Positions 17,653 through 27,025 of a stretch of DNA of 64,000 nucleotides are shown here, one piece after another. The notes beneath the pieces are model-generated. The model was not told where the DNA came from and did no database searches. It saw only the letters and a program-made list of their open reading frames with translations. The position numbers and the translations under genes were made by a program. Numbering within the stretch: position 1 is the stretch's first letter; each line of letters starts with the position of its first letter. The stretch is from JABDBL01 sp963845445 (GTDB lineage: Bacteria > Cyanobacteriota > Vampirovibrionia > Obscuribacterales > Obscuribacteraceae): contig CAWJSE010000002.1 in NCBI GenBank assembly GCA_963845445.1, positions 992,001 to 1,056,000 of the forward strand. The letters are read 5' to 3'.

Positions 17653-19314
17653 TCAAGTTATTCGACTGCCACCAATTTGCAGCGCCCGTGATGGTCGCGC
17701 CGGTTTTCCACTGGATGATCCTCCATTAGATGGCGGTGGCGGTGGTGGCTTAGGCACCGGAGGTGGTGGCGAAACAGGAATATTGTCAGGTAGTTCACCA
17801 GGAACAGGATAATTGAACTTATTACCCTCAAAAGGCTTCACTTGATACTCACTATCATTCGGTATGCTGATACCATTTGGATTGATATTAGCAGTTTCCT
17901 TGCTATTCAGATAAGTAAGAAGTACTGCCGGCGGCAATTTGCCATCGTGAGCAGCCTTATACTCATCTATCATCTTTTTATAAAGTGGAGCGTGTTCGGT
18001 AAGTTGCTTAAGCGTATCATCATCTATTGAACCATCTTGCTTTGTCGGCAATGGCTCTGTGGTAGAAATAAGTCCATCTTTTATAGCAAAATCTCCATCA
18101 CTTTGATATTTAAACTTTCCCGTACCATCAAATACATTCCATTTATCACGCGCCCATGCCGGATTATCGTTCTGCTGCTTATCTCTTTGAAAGAGACCCA
18201 CCGGCAAACCGTCCGCTCCATATAAAGTCAACTTATCAATAATTTGCCCTTGATTGCCATAAGTATCACGATAGTTAATAGCAATTCGACTGACAAGATG
18301 GCCTTCAAATAATCTTGGCTTAGGAAACTGAATAGCGGTAACATCTCCTCTATGATCAAATTCATATTTAACACCATTGCCACCATTAACAATATGGTCA
18401 CCGCTGCTGGTAACAATTTGATTTACTTCCTTACCCAGATCTTCAGTAGTCTTATAGTTAACATTCCCATTATCTTCCACCTTTGGAGCATAGCGTTTCT
18501 CACCATCCTCACTCTTAAAAGCAATTACATCTTTATGAGCAGGATCTTGGAATGGCTTAAATGATTTAGGTTTACCGGTACTATCCGTTTCAGTCCATTC
18601 TGTCATTTTCCCGTCTTTGTCATATTTGAAAGCTGAGGCAGTACCATCCATTCTATTGATAGTGTCAGTACCATCCACATTCATAGTGCGCGTAGTTTCT
18701 TTCAAAGAACCGCTATCATCTACATCACGCCTTAGCACTTGTGTAAAGTGGCCAGTCTTCTCATCTACTTTAAGATCCCCCTGCATTCTTATAGGCTCGC
18801 CTTGTTTAGGTTTATAAAACCAAGCACCATCTTTGTTTTTCTCATAAACACGCTCTGCTTCATTTTTTCTTTTATCCCCAAAGCTAGTGGTAATTTTGTT
18901 TATCTGGCCCTTCTCATCTCGTCCAAAATTCAATTTAAAATCATGCTTCGGATGCAATACACTAGTTAGCCCATTACTTGTAAAGCCCAAAACCGCAGTC
19001 TCGGCACCTTTGAAAAATTTATCTGGAATGATAGGGGCAGCCTCTTTGCGAGCACCGGGCGCAGTTGGTTTTTCTCCAGGCGGATTAGTCCCTGCAGGCT
19101 TGCTTGTTTTAGATAAATCGTCTGCCGCCTCTGCTGGTGGTCCATTGTCTTGGCGAACGCCGCCTTGCTGTGGGCGCCCTCCAGCCTGAGCTACCATATA
19201 CTGTGGACGTTCGCCTACACGCGGAATACCCGCACCTTGCATACGAGATAGAGCTTCCTCAGCAGACGGATTTATCGGCTGATTCTGTCGTTCAATTAAG
19301 TCGCCTTCGGCCAT
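17653..19314 (-). CDS. YD-repeat-like protein with proline-rich C-terminus, unknown function
   Basis: 553 residues. The body is built from short beta-type modules with the pattern YDKDGKMTEW, FDHRGDVTAI and GDFAIKDGL, reminiscent of RHS/YD beta-hairpin proteins, each module anchored by a Gly-Asp turn. The N-terminus is Gln/Pro/Gly-rich without a signal peptide. The C-terminal tail holds two polyproline runs followed by a Gly/Ser-rich stretch, encoded by GGT/GGC low-complexity DNA. It is one of three such proteins here (also 24692-26341 and 30113-32452). It lies between imuA and imuB on the opposite strand. Its promoter carries the CTCACAA direct repeat. Confidence 0.6.
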   Translation of the reverse strand: MAEGDLIERQNQPINPSAEEALSRMQGAGIPRVGERPQYMVAQAGGRPQQGGVRQDNGPPAEAADDLSKTSKPAGTNPPGEKPTAPGARKEAAPIIPDKFFKGAETAVLGFTSNGLTSVLHPKHDFKLNFGRDEKGQINKITTSFGDKRKNEAERVYEKNKDGAWFYKPKQGEPIRMQGDLKVDEKTGHFTQVLRRDVDDSGSLKETTRTMNVDGTDTINRMDGTASAFKYDKDGKMTEWTETDSTGKPKSFKPFQDPAHKDVIAFKSEDGEKRYAPKVEDNGNVNYKTTEDLGKEVNQIVTSSGDHIVNGGNGVKYEFDHRGDVTAIQFPKPRLFEGHLVSRIAINYRDTYGNQGQIIDKLTLYGADGLPVGLFQRDKQQNDNPAWARDKWNVFDGTGKFKYQSDGDFAIKDGLISTTEPLPTKQDGSIDDDTLKQLTEHAPLYKKMIDEYKAAHDGKLPPAVLLTYLNSKETANINPNGISIPNDSEYQVKPFEGNKFNYPVPGELPDNIPVSPPPPVPKPPPPPPSNGGSSSGKPARPSRALQIGGSRIT

Positions 19315-19376
19315 TTATAAAATCATCCTGGTATAAAATACTAAATTTCTAGTAATAGTCCGATCTTATAAAATTG

Positions 19377-19394
19377 TTGTGAGCTCTTTGTGAG
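19377..19394 (-). promoter_or_regulatory. CTCACAA direct repeat (11-bp period), YD-like gene 1
   Basis: Gene-sense CTCACAA-N4-CTCACAA, 63 bp upstream of the start at 19314. A TATAAG -10-like hexamer follows about 6 bases later. Same site as at 26410, 26873 and 33570. Confidence 0.6.
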
Positions 19395-19414
19395 AAAGCG
19401 CACTTCAGGGGGGA

Positions 19415-19444
19415 TTGCCACAACATACGTATGTATGTTATTAT
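19415..19444 (+). promoter_or_regulatory. imuB-dnaE2 promoter with SOS-type operator
   Basis: TTGCCA (-35), 18 bases, TATTAT (-10). The spacer contains ACATACGTATGTATGT (19423-19438), exact reverse complement of the 16-mer in the imuA promoter. Both operators abut the same TTATTATA. Confidence 0.7.
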
Positions 19445-19526
19445 ATAAACACGCAAATTCTCCAATAAATTGTTCAATTACTAAATGAACTTTCCATGCA
19501 TTTCTAGGAGGTGCTTATTAGTACCT

Positions 19527-21127
19527 ATGCCACGCATTGCTTGTTTACACCTTCCTCGATTTCCAATCATTGTTCAGCAAAAACATGAACAATTACAAGG
19601 CAAGCCACTAGCATTGATAAGCGGCAAATTAACTGCCAGTGGTTATAGTCGTGCGCGTATTTTTATGTATTCCCAAGAAGCAGATCAATATAAAATTACC
19701 AGCAACATGCGTTTAGCCGAGGCAAAGGCACAATGTTCAAATCTCATTTTACGCGAGCAAGATGGTTCTCTTTATAAAATAGCCGAAAGGCAATTAGTTA
19801 GTGAATTAATTCGCTATTCTCCTAAAGTTAAAGCTCAAGCATTAGGTATCGTTTTACTTGATGCTTCAGGTTTGTCTTTACAAGGAGGAGAAAGTCAATT
19901 TTGCCACAATGTTTTAAAATTATGCAGTAAATCAGGCTATACAGATTCTTACATAAGCATAGCTGATTGTGCTTTTGCTGCCATGGTTGCTTCTCAAGTC
20001 AATAAAAGACGCATTAATATTATAGCTAAAAACGAAGACGCAAAATTTTTAGCACCACTTTCTATCAAACACCTGAACTTATCGGAAGAGATAGAAGATA
20101 CTTTATTGACCTTAGGCATTATAACTTTAGGACAATTAGCTAATATACCTATTAGTGAGTTAAATAAACGCTTTAGCAAATTTAGTGAAATTATTTGGAA
20201 ACCATGGGAATTAGCCCAGGGTATAGATAATTATCAACCGACTTTACCAGAAAGAGAAAACATCTATGAATGTTTTGTAGATTTGGGTGACGCTGTTAGT
20301 CAATTTAGCGAAATTATTTTTGCTTTAAAATCAATGCTGGATAGACTTATTTACGATCTAAAACAACATAATTTATACGCTCAGGAGCTCATTTTATCCC
20401 TTTATAATGATACAAATAAATTTGATGAGCGCACATTAGCTCTTATCCAACCTACTATTGAAGCGAAGTTTTTATTGGAAATAATTCGTTTATCCTTAAA
20501 CGCTAAACCACTCACTCGCGAGTTGACAAGTATAAAACTAATAATCTCCCGTGTCAGTCCTAGAATATGGGAGCAAACTTCCATTAGCAGAGATGAACAC
20601 CTTATGCAAAAGAAAATAATAAATTAGCACAAGCAGAATTAGCATTACTACAACGCTTCACCACCAGACTAGGTAAAAATACAATTTTTAAAGCCGAAGC
20701 AAGTAATCAATACTTAACTGAAAATGCTGGAGTTTGGATACCAATTACAGATGATTTAAATAATTCAATCAAAGAAAATCTATTATCTCTAGATTTAAAA
20801 TATTTGCAAGAAAAAGGTCATCAGCCAGTAGCCTGCGATCTTGTTTTACGTCCTACTTTACCTGCTCCAGAAGTATTAGTACAGCTAAGTGATAAAAAGC
20901 CAACTGCCATCAATTATAAAAAGCGGTGGTACAAAATAAAATCAATTACCAATCCGGAATATTTATCTTGCCAGTGGTGGGATAAAGCCGTTGCTAAAGA
21001 TTATTATAAAATTTTAGTTGAACCTTTAATTAGCACCACTACTAGTATCATCCATGAAACATTTTTGATGTTATTAACCCATGACAAAATAAAAAACAAT
21101 TGGCGCATCGAAGGAATTTATGATTGA
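19527..21127 (+). pseudogene. imuB: ImuB Y-family polymerase-like protein, one frameshift
   Basis: ATG 19527 opens with MPRIACLHLPRFPIIVQ, the ImuB/DinP N-terminus. The Asp catalytic residues of true Y-family polymerases are replaced, as in ImuB. A fingers/thumb region follows (LILREQDGSLYKIAE, LGIVLLDASGLSLQG, LGIITLGQLANIP). The frame stops at 20627; an open -1 frame resumes at 20588 with KENNKLAQAELALLQRF and runs to 21127. One missing T near 20602 (CTTAT) restores a continuous protein of about 530 residues. ImuB is the scaffold that brings DnaE2 to the beta clamp. Either a sequencing indel or true inactivation; a slippery heptamer is not evident. Confidence 0.75.
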
Positions 21128-21372
21128 TAGAACAACTACACGAAGCGAGGCGACATGCGCGGCGAGCTGAGCATTATGGATACGCGCGGAGAGAGCGAAG
21201 GATGAAGCGAACGGAGCGCTTATGATAAAGCTAGTTAGAATTTTAGCGCAACAAAGGGCGGCGAGGAGCCGGCGGCAGTGGAGCGCAATGGCCCAGGAGA
21301 CGTATGATATACGTCGGAGCGGGAGCCATTGGTCATGTGGAGAGAGCGAAGGATGAAGCGAACGGAGCGCTT
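21128..21372 (+). repeat. ~110-bp repeat element, partial plus one nested unit, 5' of dnaE2
   Basis: It starts right after the imuB stop. A partial unit runs to 21221 and a full 151-bp unit covers 21222-21372, carrying the same 42-bp palindromic insertion as the unit at 9767-9917. The 3' end GGATGAAGCGAACGGAGCGCTT overlaps the dnaE2 coding start, so the element supplies the ATG. Confidence 0.85.
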
Positions 21373-24300
21373 ATATACAGAGTTACATTGTCATTCTGCC
21401 TTTTCGTTATTAGATGGTGCCTCTACTCCAGAAGAACTCGTAATTGCTGCAAAAGATCTGGGATTATCAGCATTGGCTCTAACCGATCATAATGATTTAG
21501 GAGGCATTGTTCGCTTTGCGGAAGCAGCAAAGGAAATAAATTTCCCTGCTATTATTGGGGGCGAATTAACTTTAACAGACGATTCACACTTAATTTTATT
21601 AGCAGAAAATATAGAAGGCTATAAAAACCTATGTTATTTAATTAGCCAGGCTCGCTCTCACTCTCCGCGAGGCTTGCCAAAAGTATCTTATGAAATTCTT
21701 GCTACTTATTCTGATGGATTAATATGTTTATCAGGATGTCCTCACGGAGCAATACCGAGCTTTATTGCTAGTAATAATAAAGAAAAAGCCAAACAAAAAA
21801 TAGAATTATTCAAAGATATATTTAAGGATCGCTTTTATCTTGAGTTATGGGACCACGGTCTATCTCAGGAATCCATTCTTACCAAAGAACTATACGAATT
21901 AGCCCAGTATTATATGATACCGTGTGTAGTGACTAATAATGTTCATTATGCCTATAGACAGAAGCATATTATTCATGATGTACTCACTTGTTTAAAACAC
22001 AATGTCACATTATCTTCTGCTGGCCGCCGTTTAAGGCCAAATGACAATTGGTGTCTTAAATCTCCCCAGCAAATGTATTCCATTTGGCATAATTACCCAC
22101 AATTTTTGCATAATACTATTGATATAACACAAAGATGTAGCTTTAGACTAACAACCTTAAAGCCATCATTGCCTCATTTTCCTACGCCAGACAATTTAAG
22201 TCATGACGAATTTTTAGAAACATTAATTTGGCAAGGAGCAAAACAAATTTTTACTGTTCTGACTGACAAACACAAAGAACAAATCAAACACGAATTGGCT
22301 GTGATTAAGCGTATGCAATTTGCTCCTTATTTTCTCATTATGTGGGATATTGTTATGTTTGCCCGCAGTCAAGGCATACTCGTACAAGGGAGAGGTTCAG
22401 CTGCTAATTCAGTTATTTGTTATTGTTTATCAATTACTGCTGTAGATCCAGTTGCTATGGATTTACTTTTTGAACGCTTTATTTCTGAAAATGCTAGTGA
22501 ACCGCCAGATATAGACTTAGATATTGCTCATCAGCATCGTGAAATTGTACTTCAATATGTTTATAACAAATATGGTCGTGAACATGCTGGCATGGTCTGT
22601 GAAGTAATCACTTATCGTGGCAGATCTGCTGTACGCGATGCTGCTCGCGTACTTGGTTTTTCAGCAGAACAAACTGATCGTCTGGCTGCTCAAGTCCGTC
22701 ATGGAGAAGCAAAGGAAGCTGCCCAAGCTTTATACACAACTGGCATCAAAGAAGCTGACTTAGATATAAACGATAAGCGTGTGCAACTATTGATTAAAGT
22801 TGTTGCCGGCTTAAATGCTTTGCCTCGACACCGTTCTATTCATGTAGGCGGCTTTGTTCTTTCAGGAGAACCCTTAGGTAAATTTGTCCCTATTGAACCA
22901 GCCGCCATGCCAGGGCGTACTGTTATTCAATGGGATAAAGACGATCTTATCCCCATGGGCATGTTCAAACTCGACTTGCTTGGCTTAGGCATGTTATCAA
23001 TGCTTCAAGAGGCAAAGCGCCTTATCAAATTACACCGCAATATTGATTTTGATTTAGCAAAATTCGACATGCATGACAAAGAAGTATTTACCACGCTAAA
23101 AGAAGCGGACACAATAGGTATTTTTCAAATTGAATCCCGTGCTCAAATGAGCATTCTACCTAAGCTCAATCCTACTTGTTTTTATGACATAGTGGTATCA
23201 ATTGCTCTTGTTAGACCAGGTCCTATACAAGGCAATATTGTTCATCCTTATTTACGTCGCCGGCGTGGCTTAGAAAAAATTACTTACACTCATCCTTCAC
23301 TCAAACCTATTTTAGAACGCACTTTGGGTGTACCTTTATTTCAAGAACAAGGCATGCGCGTAGCGATAATAGCAGCAAATTTTACACCGAGTGAGGCTGA
23401 TCAATTGCGTCGTGTGATGAGCTTTAAGCGGGCCCAAGAAAAAATGTCAGACATTTGTCTTAAACTAGAAGCCGGTATGCGTAAAAATTGTTTTGACGAA
23501 GAGGCCATTAAATCATTAATCAATCAATTACGCGGTTTTGCTAATTATGGTTTTCCAGAAAGCCATTCAGCTTCTTTTGCATTATTGGCTTATGCCTCTG
23601 CTTATTTAAAGAAACATTTTGCGCCAGAATTTTATTGCGCCAGCCTAAATGCTCAGCCTTTAGGTTTTTACAATCCCAATACTATAATTCAAGACGCCAA
23701 AAGACATAATATAAAAGTTCTTCCTATAGATGTATCAAAAAGCACTTGGGATTGCACCCTAGAAAAAATTGCTCTTCGAGGCGAAAGAACAGAGCGAAGC
23801 AAGTGCGCCGGTGAGGCGTACGCCAGCGAAACGGTTAAGGATACGCGCGTTGAGGCGAGGAACGAAGCCGAGGCAGCGCCTATATATGCAATCCGACTGG
23901 GACTTAGATATCTGCAGGGCTTAGGCAGCAAATCTAAACAATCATTAGAACAAGCCTGGGACAAAGCTAATTTATTTACTTCTATTCAAGATTTATATAC
24001 GCGTAGTCAACTTGGATCTAAAACAATAAAGGATTTAGCTAAAGCAGGCGCTTTAGAAAGCTTTATTCCTGAAAGGCGCAAAGCATTATGGGAAATTATT
24101 GCTTTAATTAAAAAGCATGAGAAGCAAAAAGAAGAGCCGCAATTATCTTTAGGCGAAATTCAACTCACATTGGCTGATTTAAATATTGCTCCCATGACAG
24201 ACTTAGAAAAAAACATTGCTGATTATCAAACCCAACAATTATCTACCCATTCTCATATTATGCAGTTTTATCGCTCCTGGGCTAAAAGAAAAGGTATGCG

Positions 24301-24637
24301 CGCCTGTACTGATTTAAAGCAGGGCATACATGGTGAATATCTAAGTATTGCTGCCTGCATTATTTGTCGTCAGCAACCAGCTACTGCTAAAGGCTTTATG
24401 TTTTTTACTTTAGAAGATGAAACTGGTTTAGCTAATATAATTATTAAGCCTAAAATTTTGCAAGTGTATGAGAAGATATTGCTAGAAGAAAATTTGGTTG
24501 TCATCTCAGGAAAATTACAAATAGATGAAGGTGTAATCAATATAATTGCTAATCGTGCTGAATCTCTACCACCAATACAATCTTTGCACAGTATTGGCAC
24601 TTCAAAATTTTCATTGCCATCTCGTGATTTTCACTAA
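21353..24637 (+). CDS. dnaE2: Error-prone DNA polymerase III alpha subunit DnaE2
   Basis: About 1094 residues from ATG 21353, with GGAGAG upstream. The PHP domain opens TELHCHSAFSLLDGAS; the polymerase catalytic Asp pair is in PPDIDLDIAHQHR and the third acidic residue near MFKLDLLGLGML. The C-terminal OB domain is present (FFTLEDETGLANIIIKP), without the tau-binding tail of DnaE1. It performs error-prone lesion bypass with ImuA/ImuB. Odd points: the first eight residues (MKRTERLY) come from the 110-bp repeat, and residues about 809-846 (containing DTRVEARNEAEAAP) are a second, in-frame copy between WDCTLE and IRLGLRY. Confidence 0.9.
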   Translation: MKRTERLYTELHCHSAFSLLDGASTPEELVIAAKDLGLSALALTDHNDLGGIVRFAEAAKEINFPAIIGGELTLTDDSHLILLAENIEGYKNLCYLISQARSHSPRGLPKVSYEILATYSDGLICLSGCPHGAIPSFIASNNKEKAKQKIELFKDIFKDRFYLELWDHGLSQESILTKELYELAQYYMIPCVVTNNVHYAYRQKHIIHDVLTCLKHNVTLSSAGRRLRPNDNWCLKSPQQMYSIWHNYPQFLHNTIDITQRCSFRLTTLKPSLPHFPTPDNLSHDEFLETLIWQGAKQIFTVLTDKHKEQIKHELAVIKRMQFAPYFLIMWDIVMFARSQGILVQGRGSAANSVICYCLSITAVDPVAMDLLFERFISENASEPPDIDLDIAHQHREIVLQYVYNKYGREHAGMVCEVITYRGRSAVRDAARVLGFSAEQTDRLAAQVRHGEAKEAAQALYTTGIKEADLDINDKRVQLLIKVVAGLNALPRHRSIHVGGFVLSGEPLGKFVPIEPAAMPGRTVIQWDKDDLIPMGMFKLDLLGLGMLSMLQEAKRLIKLHRNIDFDLAKFDMHDKEVFTTLKEADTIGIFQIESRAQMSILPKLNPTCFYDIVVSIALVRPGPIQGNIVHPYLRRRRGLEKITYTHPSLKPILERTLGVPLFQEQGMRVAIIAANFTPSEADQLRRVMSFKRAQEKMSDICLKLEAGMRKNCFDEEAIKSLINQLRGFANYGFPESHSASFALLAYASAYLKKHFAPEFYCASLNAQPLGFYNPNTIIQDAKRHNIKVLPIDVSKSTWDCTLEKIALRGERTERSKCAGEAYASETVKDTRVEARNEAEAAPIYAIRLGLRYLQGLGSKSKQSLEQAWDKANLFTSIQDLYTRSQLGSKTIKDLAKAGALESFIPERRKALWEIIALIKKHEKQKEEPQLSLGEIQLTLADLNIAPMTDLEKNIADYQTQQLSTHSHIMQFYRSWAKRKGMRACTDLKQGIHGEYLSIAACIICRQQPATAKGFMFFTLEDETGLANIIIKPKILQVYEKILLEENLVVISGKLQIDEGVINIIANRAESLPPIQSLHSIGTSKFSLPSRDFH
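23778..23888 (+). repeat. Repeat element inserted in frame within dnaE2
   Basis: The GC-rich segment shares AGCGAA, GCGCCGGTGAGGCG, GATACGCGCGTTGAG and GAGGCAGCGC with the unit at 46325-46434. It adds about 37 residues rich in Arg/Glu/Ala to a loop between two conserved dnaE2 motifs, in sense orientation and without a stop. Confidence 0.8.
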
Positions 24638-24691
24638 AGCGCCGCATACGGCTATTGCCAAAATTTGCTATCAGAAACATTATCGTACTGA

Positions 24692-26341
24692 TTAGCTCTT
24701 AGGCAGATCCTTGCCATCTTTTGGATTGGCAACATATGTCGCTACCTTACCATCAGGAAGCCTTTCGGGACGCACATACTGCTGAATGGTATCTATATAA
24801 TGCTCGCCTTGCAGGACTACCTCATTTGGTTTTTGTTGCTGGCCAGCTTGTTGCTTAGGTTGCTGTGGATGACCAGGCTTGTATGTACAAACAAATTGCG
24901 GTGGTTGACCTGCTTGTTGATTGGCCTTTCTTTCGGTAACAGTCTCACTCTCGGGCCGCACAGTTCCATCTTTCTTTTCCACTTCTTTTATAGATTTTAA
25001 TTGCAGACTGCTATCGTTCACGTATGTGAATTCACGCCGGATACCAGTTTTTTCAGGATCAGATACCGATTGTCTCCCTTGTGCATCAAACGTCAATTTC
25101 GGTGCGTTAGCTTCTTGGACAATTTCAGTTTTGTCACCCATCCTAATAACGTTCTTACCATCTGAATTTTTAAAGGTTAAAATACCGTTCTTTTGATCAA
25201 GCTCTACACCTTTGCGTACATGTGTATTTCCTGCACCATCAATGTATTTAAAATCTCCAGTGGCATCATCTCGCACCCACCGTTCTTCCACATCAGTCTT
25301 TTTATCCGCATCTTTTTTCTTTTCCGTTAGCGCGCTCAGCTTTCCGTCTCCGCCATACTTCGGCAATAAAAAGGAACCGTCGGGATACCTCATAAAATCA
25401 AGTTTATCGCCAGTGCTATGAATAAAGTTACCAGAGGGTAAAGTCCTTCCCTCAAAGGCACCACCAGCAAATTTTTGGCCACCTATTTCAGTGTCCTTTG
25501 TGCGCCAACCTTTGGTTTTAACACCATCGTTGTCGCAGCTCAGAAAAGTTTCGTTCTGCTCGTCATAATGATATTTTTCATGAGGCATTTTATAAGGTGA
25601 GTCACCAAGCGATTGTCCATTGGCAGTCAATTGGTAAAAACCGGCCCCTGCTTTTGCCTTTGGATTTCCTGCTGGTAATTTTGCATAAAGATTGTTGCCA
25701 TCGTATAAAACCTGTTCATCTCCGTTATAGCCAATCTTCAGGTCCCCTTCTGGGAAATGAGCAATGTCCATACGTGTGAGCTTCACACCAGTTTTTCCTT
25801 CGGAGAATTTATCGCCAAATCTTTTGCTTATCTCTTCTGCTGAAAGATGTTCGACTTCGCCTTTTTTAGGAGTGCTAGCTCCTAATCCAACGGGCTTCTC
25901 TCGTCTTTCCTTGCCTTCTTTAGCATTGGCTGCTAAATCTTTCTTACTGATCTTACTTTCATCACCATTATCGGTTTTATCTTTATTGGCAATGTCTTTT
26001 ATTTCACTATCAGTAGGCAACAACAATTGATCGGCAGCACTTGCAGCGCGAGCCTTCTCTAATTCTGCTTGGTCAATAAATCCATCGGGTCCTGCTAAAC
26101 GAGCGAAATGGCTGCTCACAGGCTGAGTAGGTGTTGTAGTTACGGGCGCGGATAAATGCTTAAAGGTCAATTCAGGCAAGAGATTCTTTTCAGCTAGAAC
26201 TGTGTGTAAGGCTGCCAGCTTATCTTTATTAGCAGGATCATTAGCATACTTACTCACTTCATCATATGCTCTATCCACTCCTTGGTCTTTGAGTGTAGAA
26301 CCTATCTTATCTGCTTCTTGTTGAACGGCATCATCTGGCAT
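24692..26341 (-). CDS. YD-repeat-like protein with EF-hand-like segment, unknown function
   Basis: 549 residues. An N-terminal helical part (about 1-90) precedes an EF-hand-like loop GPDGFIDQAELEKARA. A long series of short beta modules follows, e.g. LPSGNFIHSTGDKLDFMRYPDGSFL and DDATGDFKYIDGAGN, each about 20-25 residues with Gly/Asp turns. The C-terminus is Gln/Pro-rich. No signal peptide or membrane helix. Related in style to 17653-19314 and 30113-32452. Promoter has a CTCACAA direct repeat. No catalytic motif recognised; a Ca-binding surface or secreted structural protein is a guess only. Confidence 0.6.
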   Translation of the reverse strand: MPDDAVQQEADKIGSTLKDQGVDRAYDEVSKYANDPANKDKLAALHTVLAEKNLLPELTFKHLSAPVTTTPTQPVSSHFARLAGPDGFIDQAELEKARAASAADQLLLPTDSEIKDIANKDKTDNGDESKISKKDLAANAKEGKERREKPVGLGASTPKKGEVEHLSAEEISKRFGDKFSEGKTGVKLTRMDIAHFPEGDLKIGYNGDEQVLYDGNNLYAKLPAGNPKAKAGAGFYQLTANGQSLGDSPYKMPHEKYHYDEQNETFLSCDNDGVKTKGWRTKDTEIGGQKFAGGAFEGRTLPSGNFIHSTGDKLDFMRYPDGSFLLPKYGGDGKLSALTEKKKDADKKTDVEERWVRDDATGDFKYIDGAGNTHVRKGVELDQKNGILTFKNSDGKNVIRMGDKTEIVQEANAPKLTFDAQGRQSVSDPEKTGIRREFTYVNDSSLQLKSIKEVEKKDGTVRPESETVTERKANQQAGQPPQFVCTYKPGHPQQPKQQAGQQQKPNEVVLQGEHYIDTIQQYVRPERLPDGKVATYVANPKDGKDLPKS

Positions 26342-26409
26342 GCAATAATTTCAACCTTGGTAAAAAATCCTATATATAAAATACGAACATTTATCAGCAT
26401 AAATGGCAA

Positions 26410-26427
26410 TTGTGAGTCTTTTGTGAG
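26410..26427 (-). promoter_or_regulatory. CTCACAA direct repeat (11-bp period), YD-like gene 2
   Basis: Gene-sense CTCACAA-N4-CTCACAA, 69 bp upstream of the start at 26341. TTTATGCT follows about 6 bases later as a possible -10. Confidence 0.6.
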
Positions 26428-26783
26428 TTAAGGGTGAAGAAAATGTCAGAGCACGCTTATAGTGGGATTTACCGCAAACTTGTCCTTGCAATTCTCAAGA
26501 AAATACTCTGCCCATTATTCGTGCTATTAGCTTCCACTGCTATCTATCTGATATCCTAGCTAACAATTTTGTACTAATTTCCTTCTCTATAATAATTGAT
26601 AGGGTCCCAGGTTCTGTGATTTATCTGGCTCAGAACTTCTTTTTGAATCTATAGGCTAATAGTTTCTCCTCAGTTCAATCTCAAATCACACTGTGCTCGA
26701 TTAAAGTAATTTTCGCGGAGAAACCCACAAGTACCCAATACTGTATATAGTCATTTTCGACTGAGCCAAATATTGCTTGGCGC

Positions 26784-26798
26784 TATAACTTAGTTATA
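26784..26798. promoter_or_regulatory. 15-bp perfect palindrome
   Basis: TATAACT-T-AGTTATA, about 75 bp upstream of the CTCACAA site of the plus-strand gene. Symmetric AT-rich operator-like sequence; binding protein unknown. Confidence 0.35.
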
Positions 26799-26872
26799 AA
26801 GACACTTTCAGCAGTCATTTAATCTAATTATGGGAGAAACCGTATGGTCAAGAGCCGGTACATCGGTGTAAC

Positions 26873-26890
26873 CTCACAATGATCTCACAA
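26873..26890 (+). promoter_or_regulatory. CTCACAA direct repeat (11-bp period), plus-strand island genes
   Basis: CTCACAA at 26873-26879 and 26884-26890, followed after about 6-9 bases by CATACTATATT as a -10. A class-II activator arrangement would fit. The gene starts at 27026. Confidence 0.6.
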
Positions 26891-27025
26891 AGTTTTCATA
26901 CTATATTGGAGTCATGAATAAAGCCCGACAAAGAATTTTTGCACTTCATATACCTCACTAGACCAAATAACACTGTCGCAAATAGAATTACCAACAAACA
27001 TTAACAAACACCAGGAGATAAAACC

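Larger units (their letters stand above)
26342..27025. other. 684-bp divergent intergenic region, two CTCACAA sites, no ORF
   Basis: No credible coding frame. Two CTCACAA direct repeats are present, one for each flanking gene. A perfect 15-bp palindrome TATAACTTAGTTATA occurs at 26784-26798. The leader of the plus-strand gene is long (about 135 bp). Confidence 0.5.

Noticed and set aside
17653..17812. Plus-strand Gly/Asp-rich ORF after imuA
   Set aside because: Complement of the polyproline-coding tail of the minus-strand YD-like gene.
20590..20630. Programmed -1 frameshift in imuB
   Set aside because: No X XXY YYZ slippery heptamer in the zero frame and no clear downstream stimulator; a single missing T repairs the gene.
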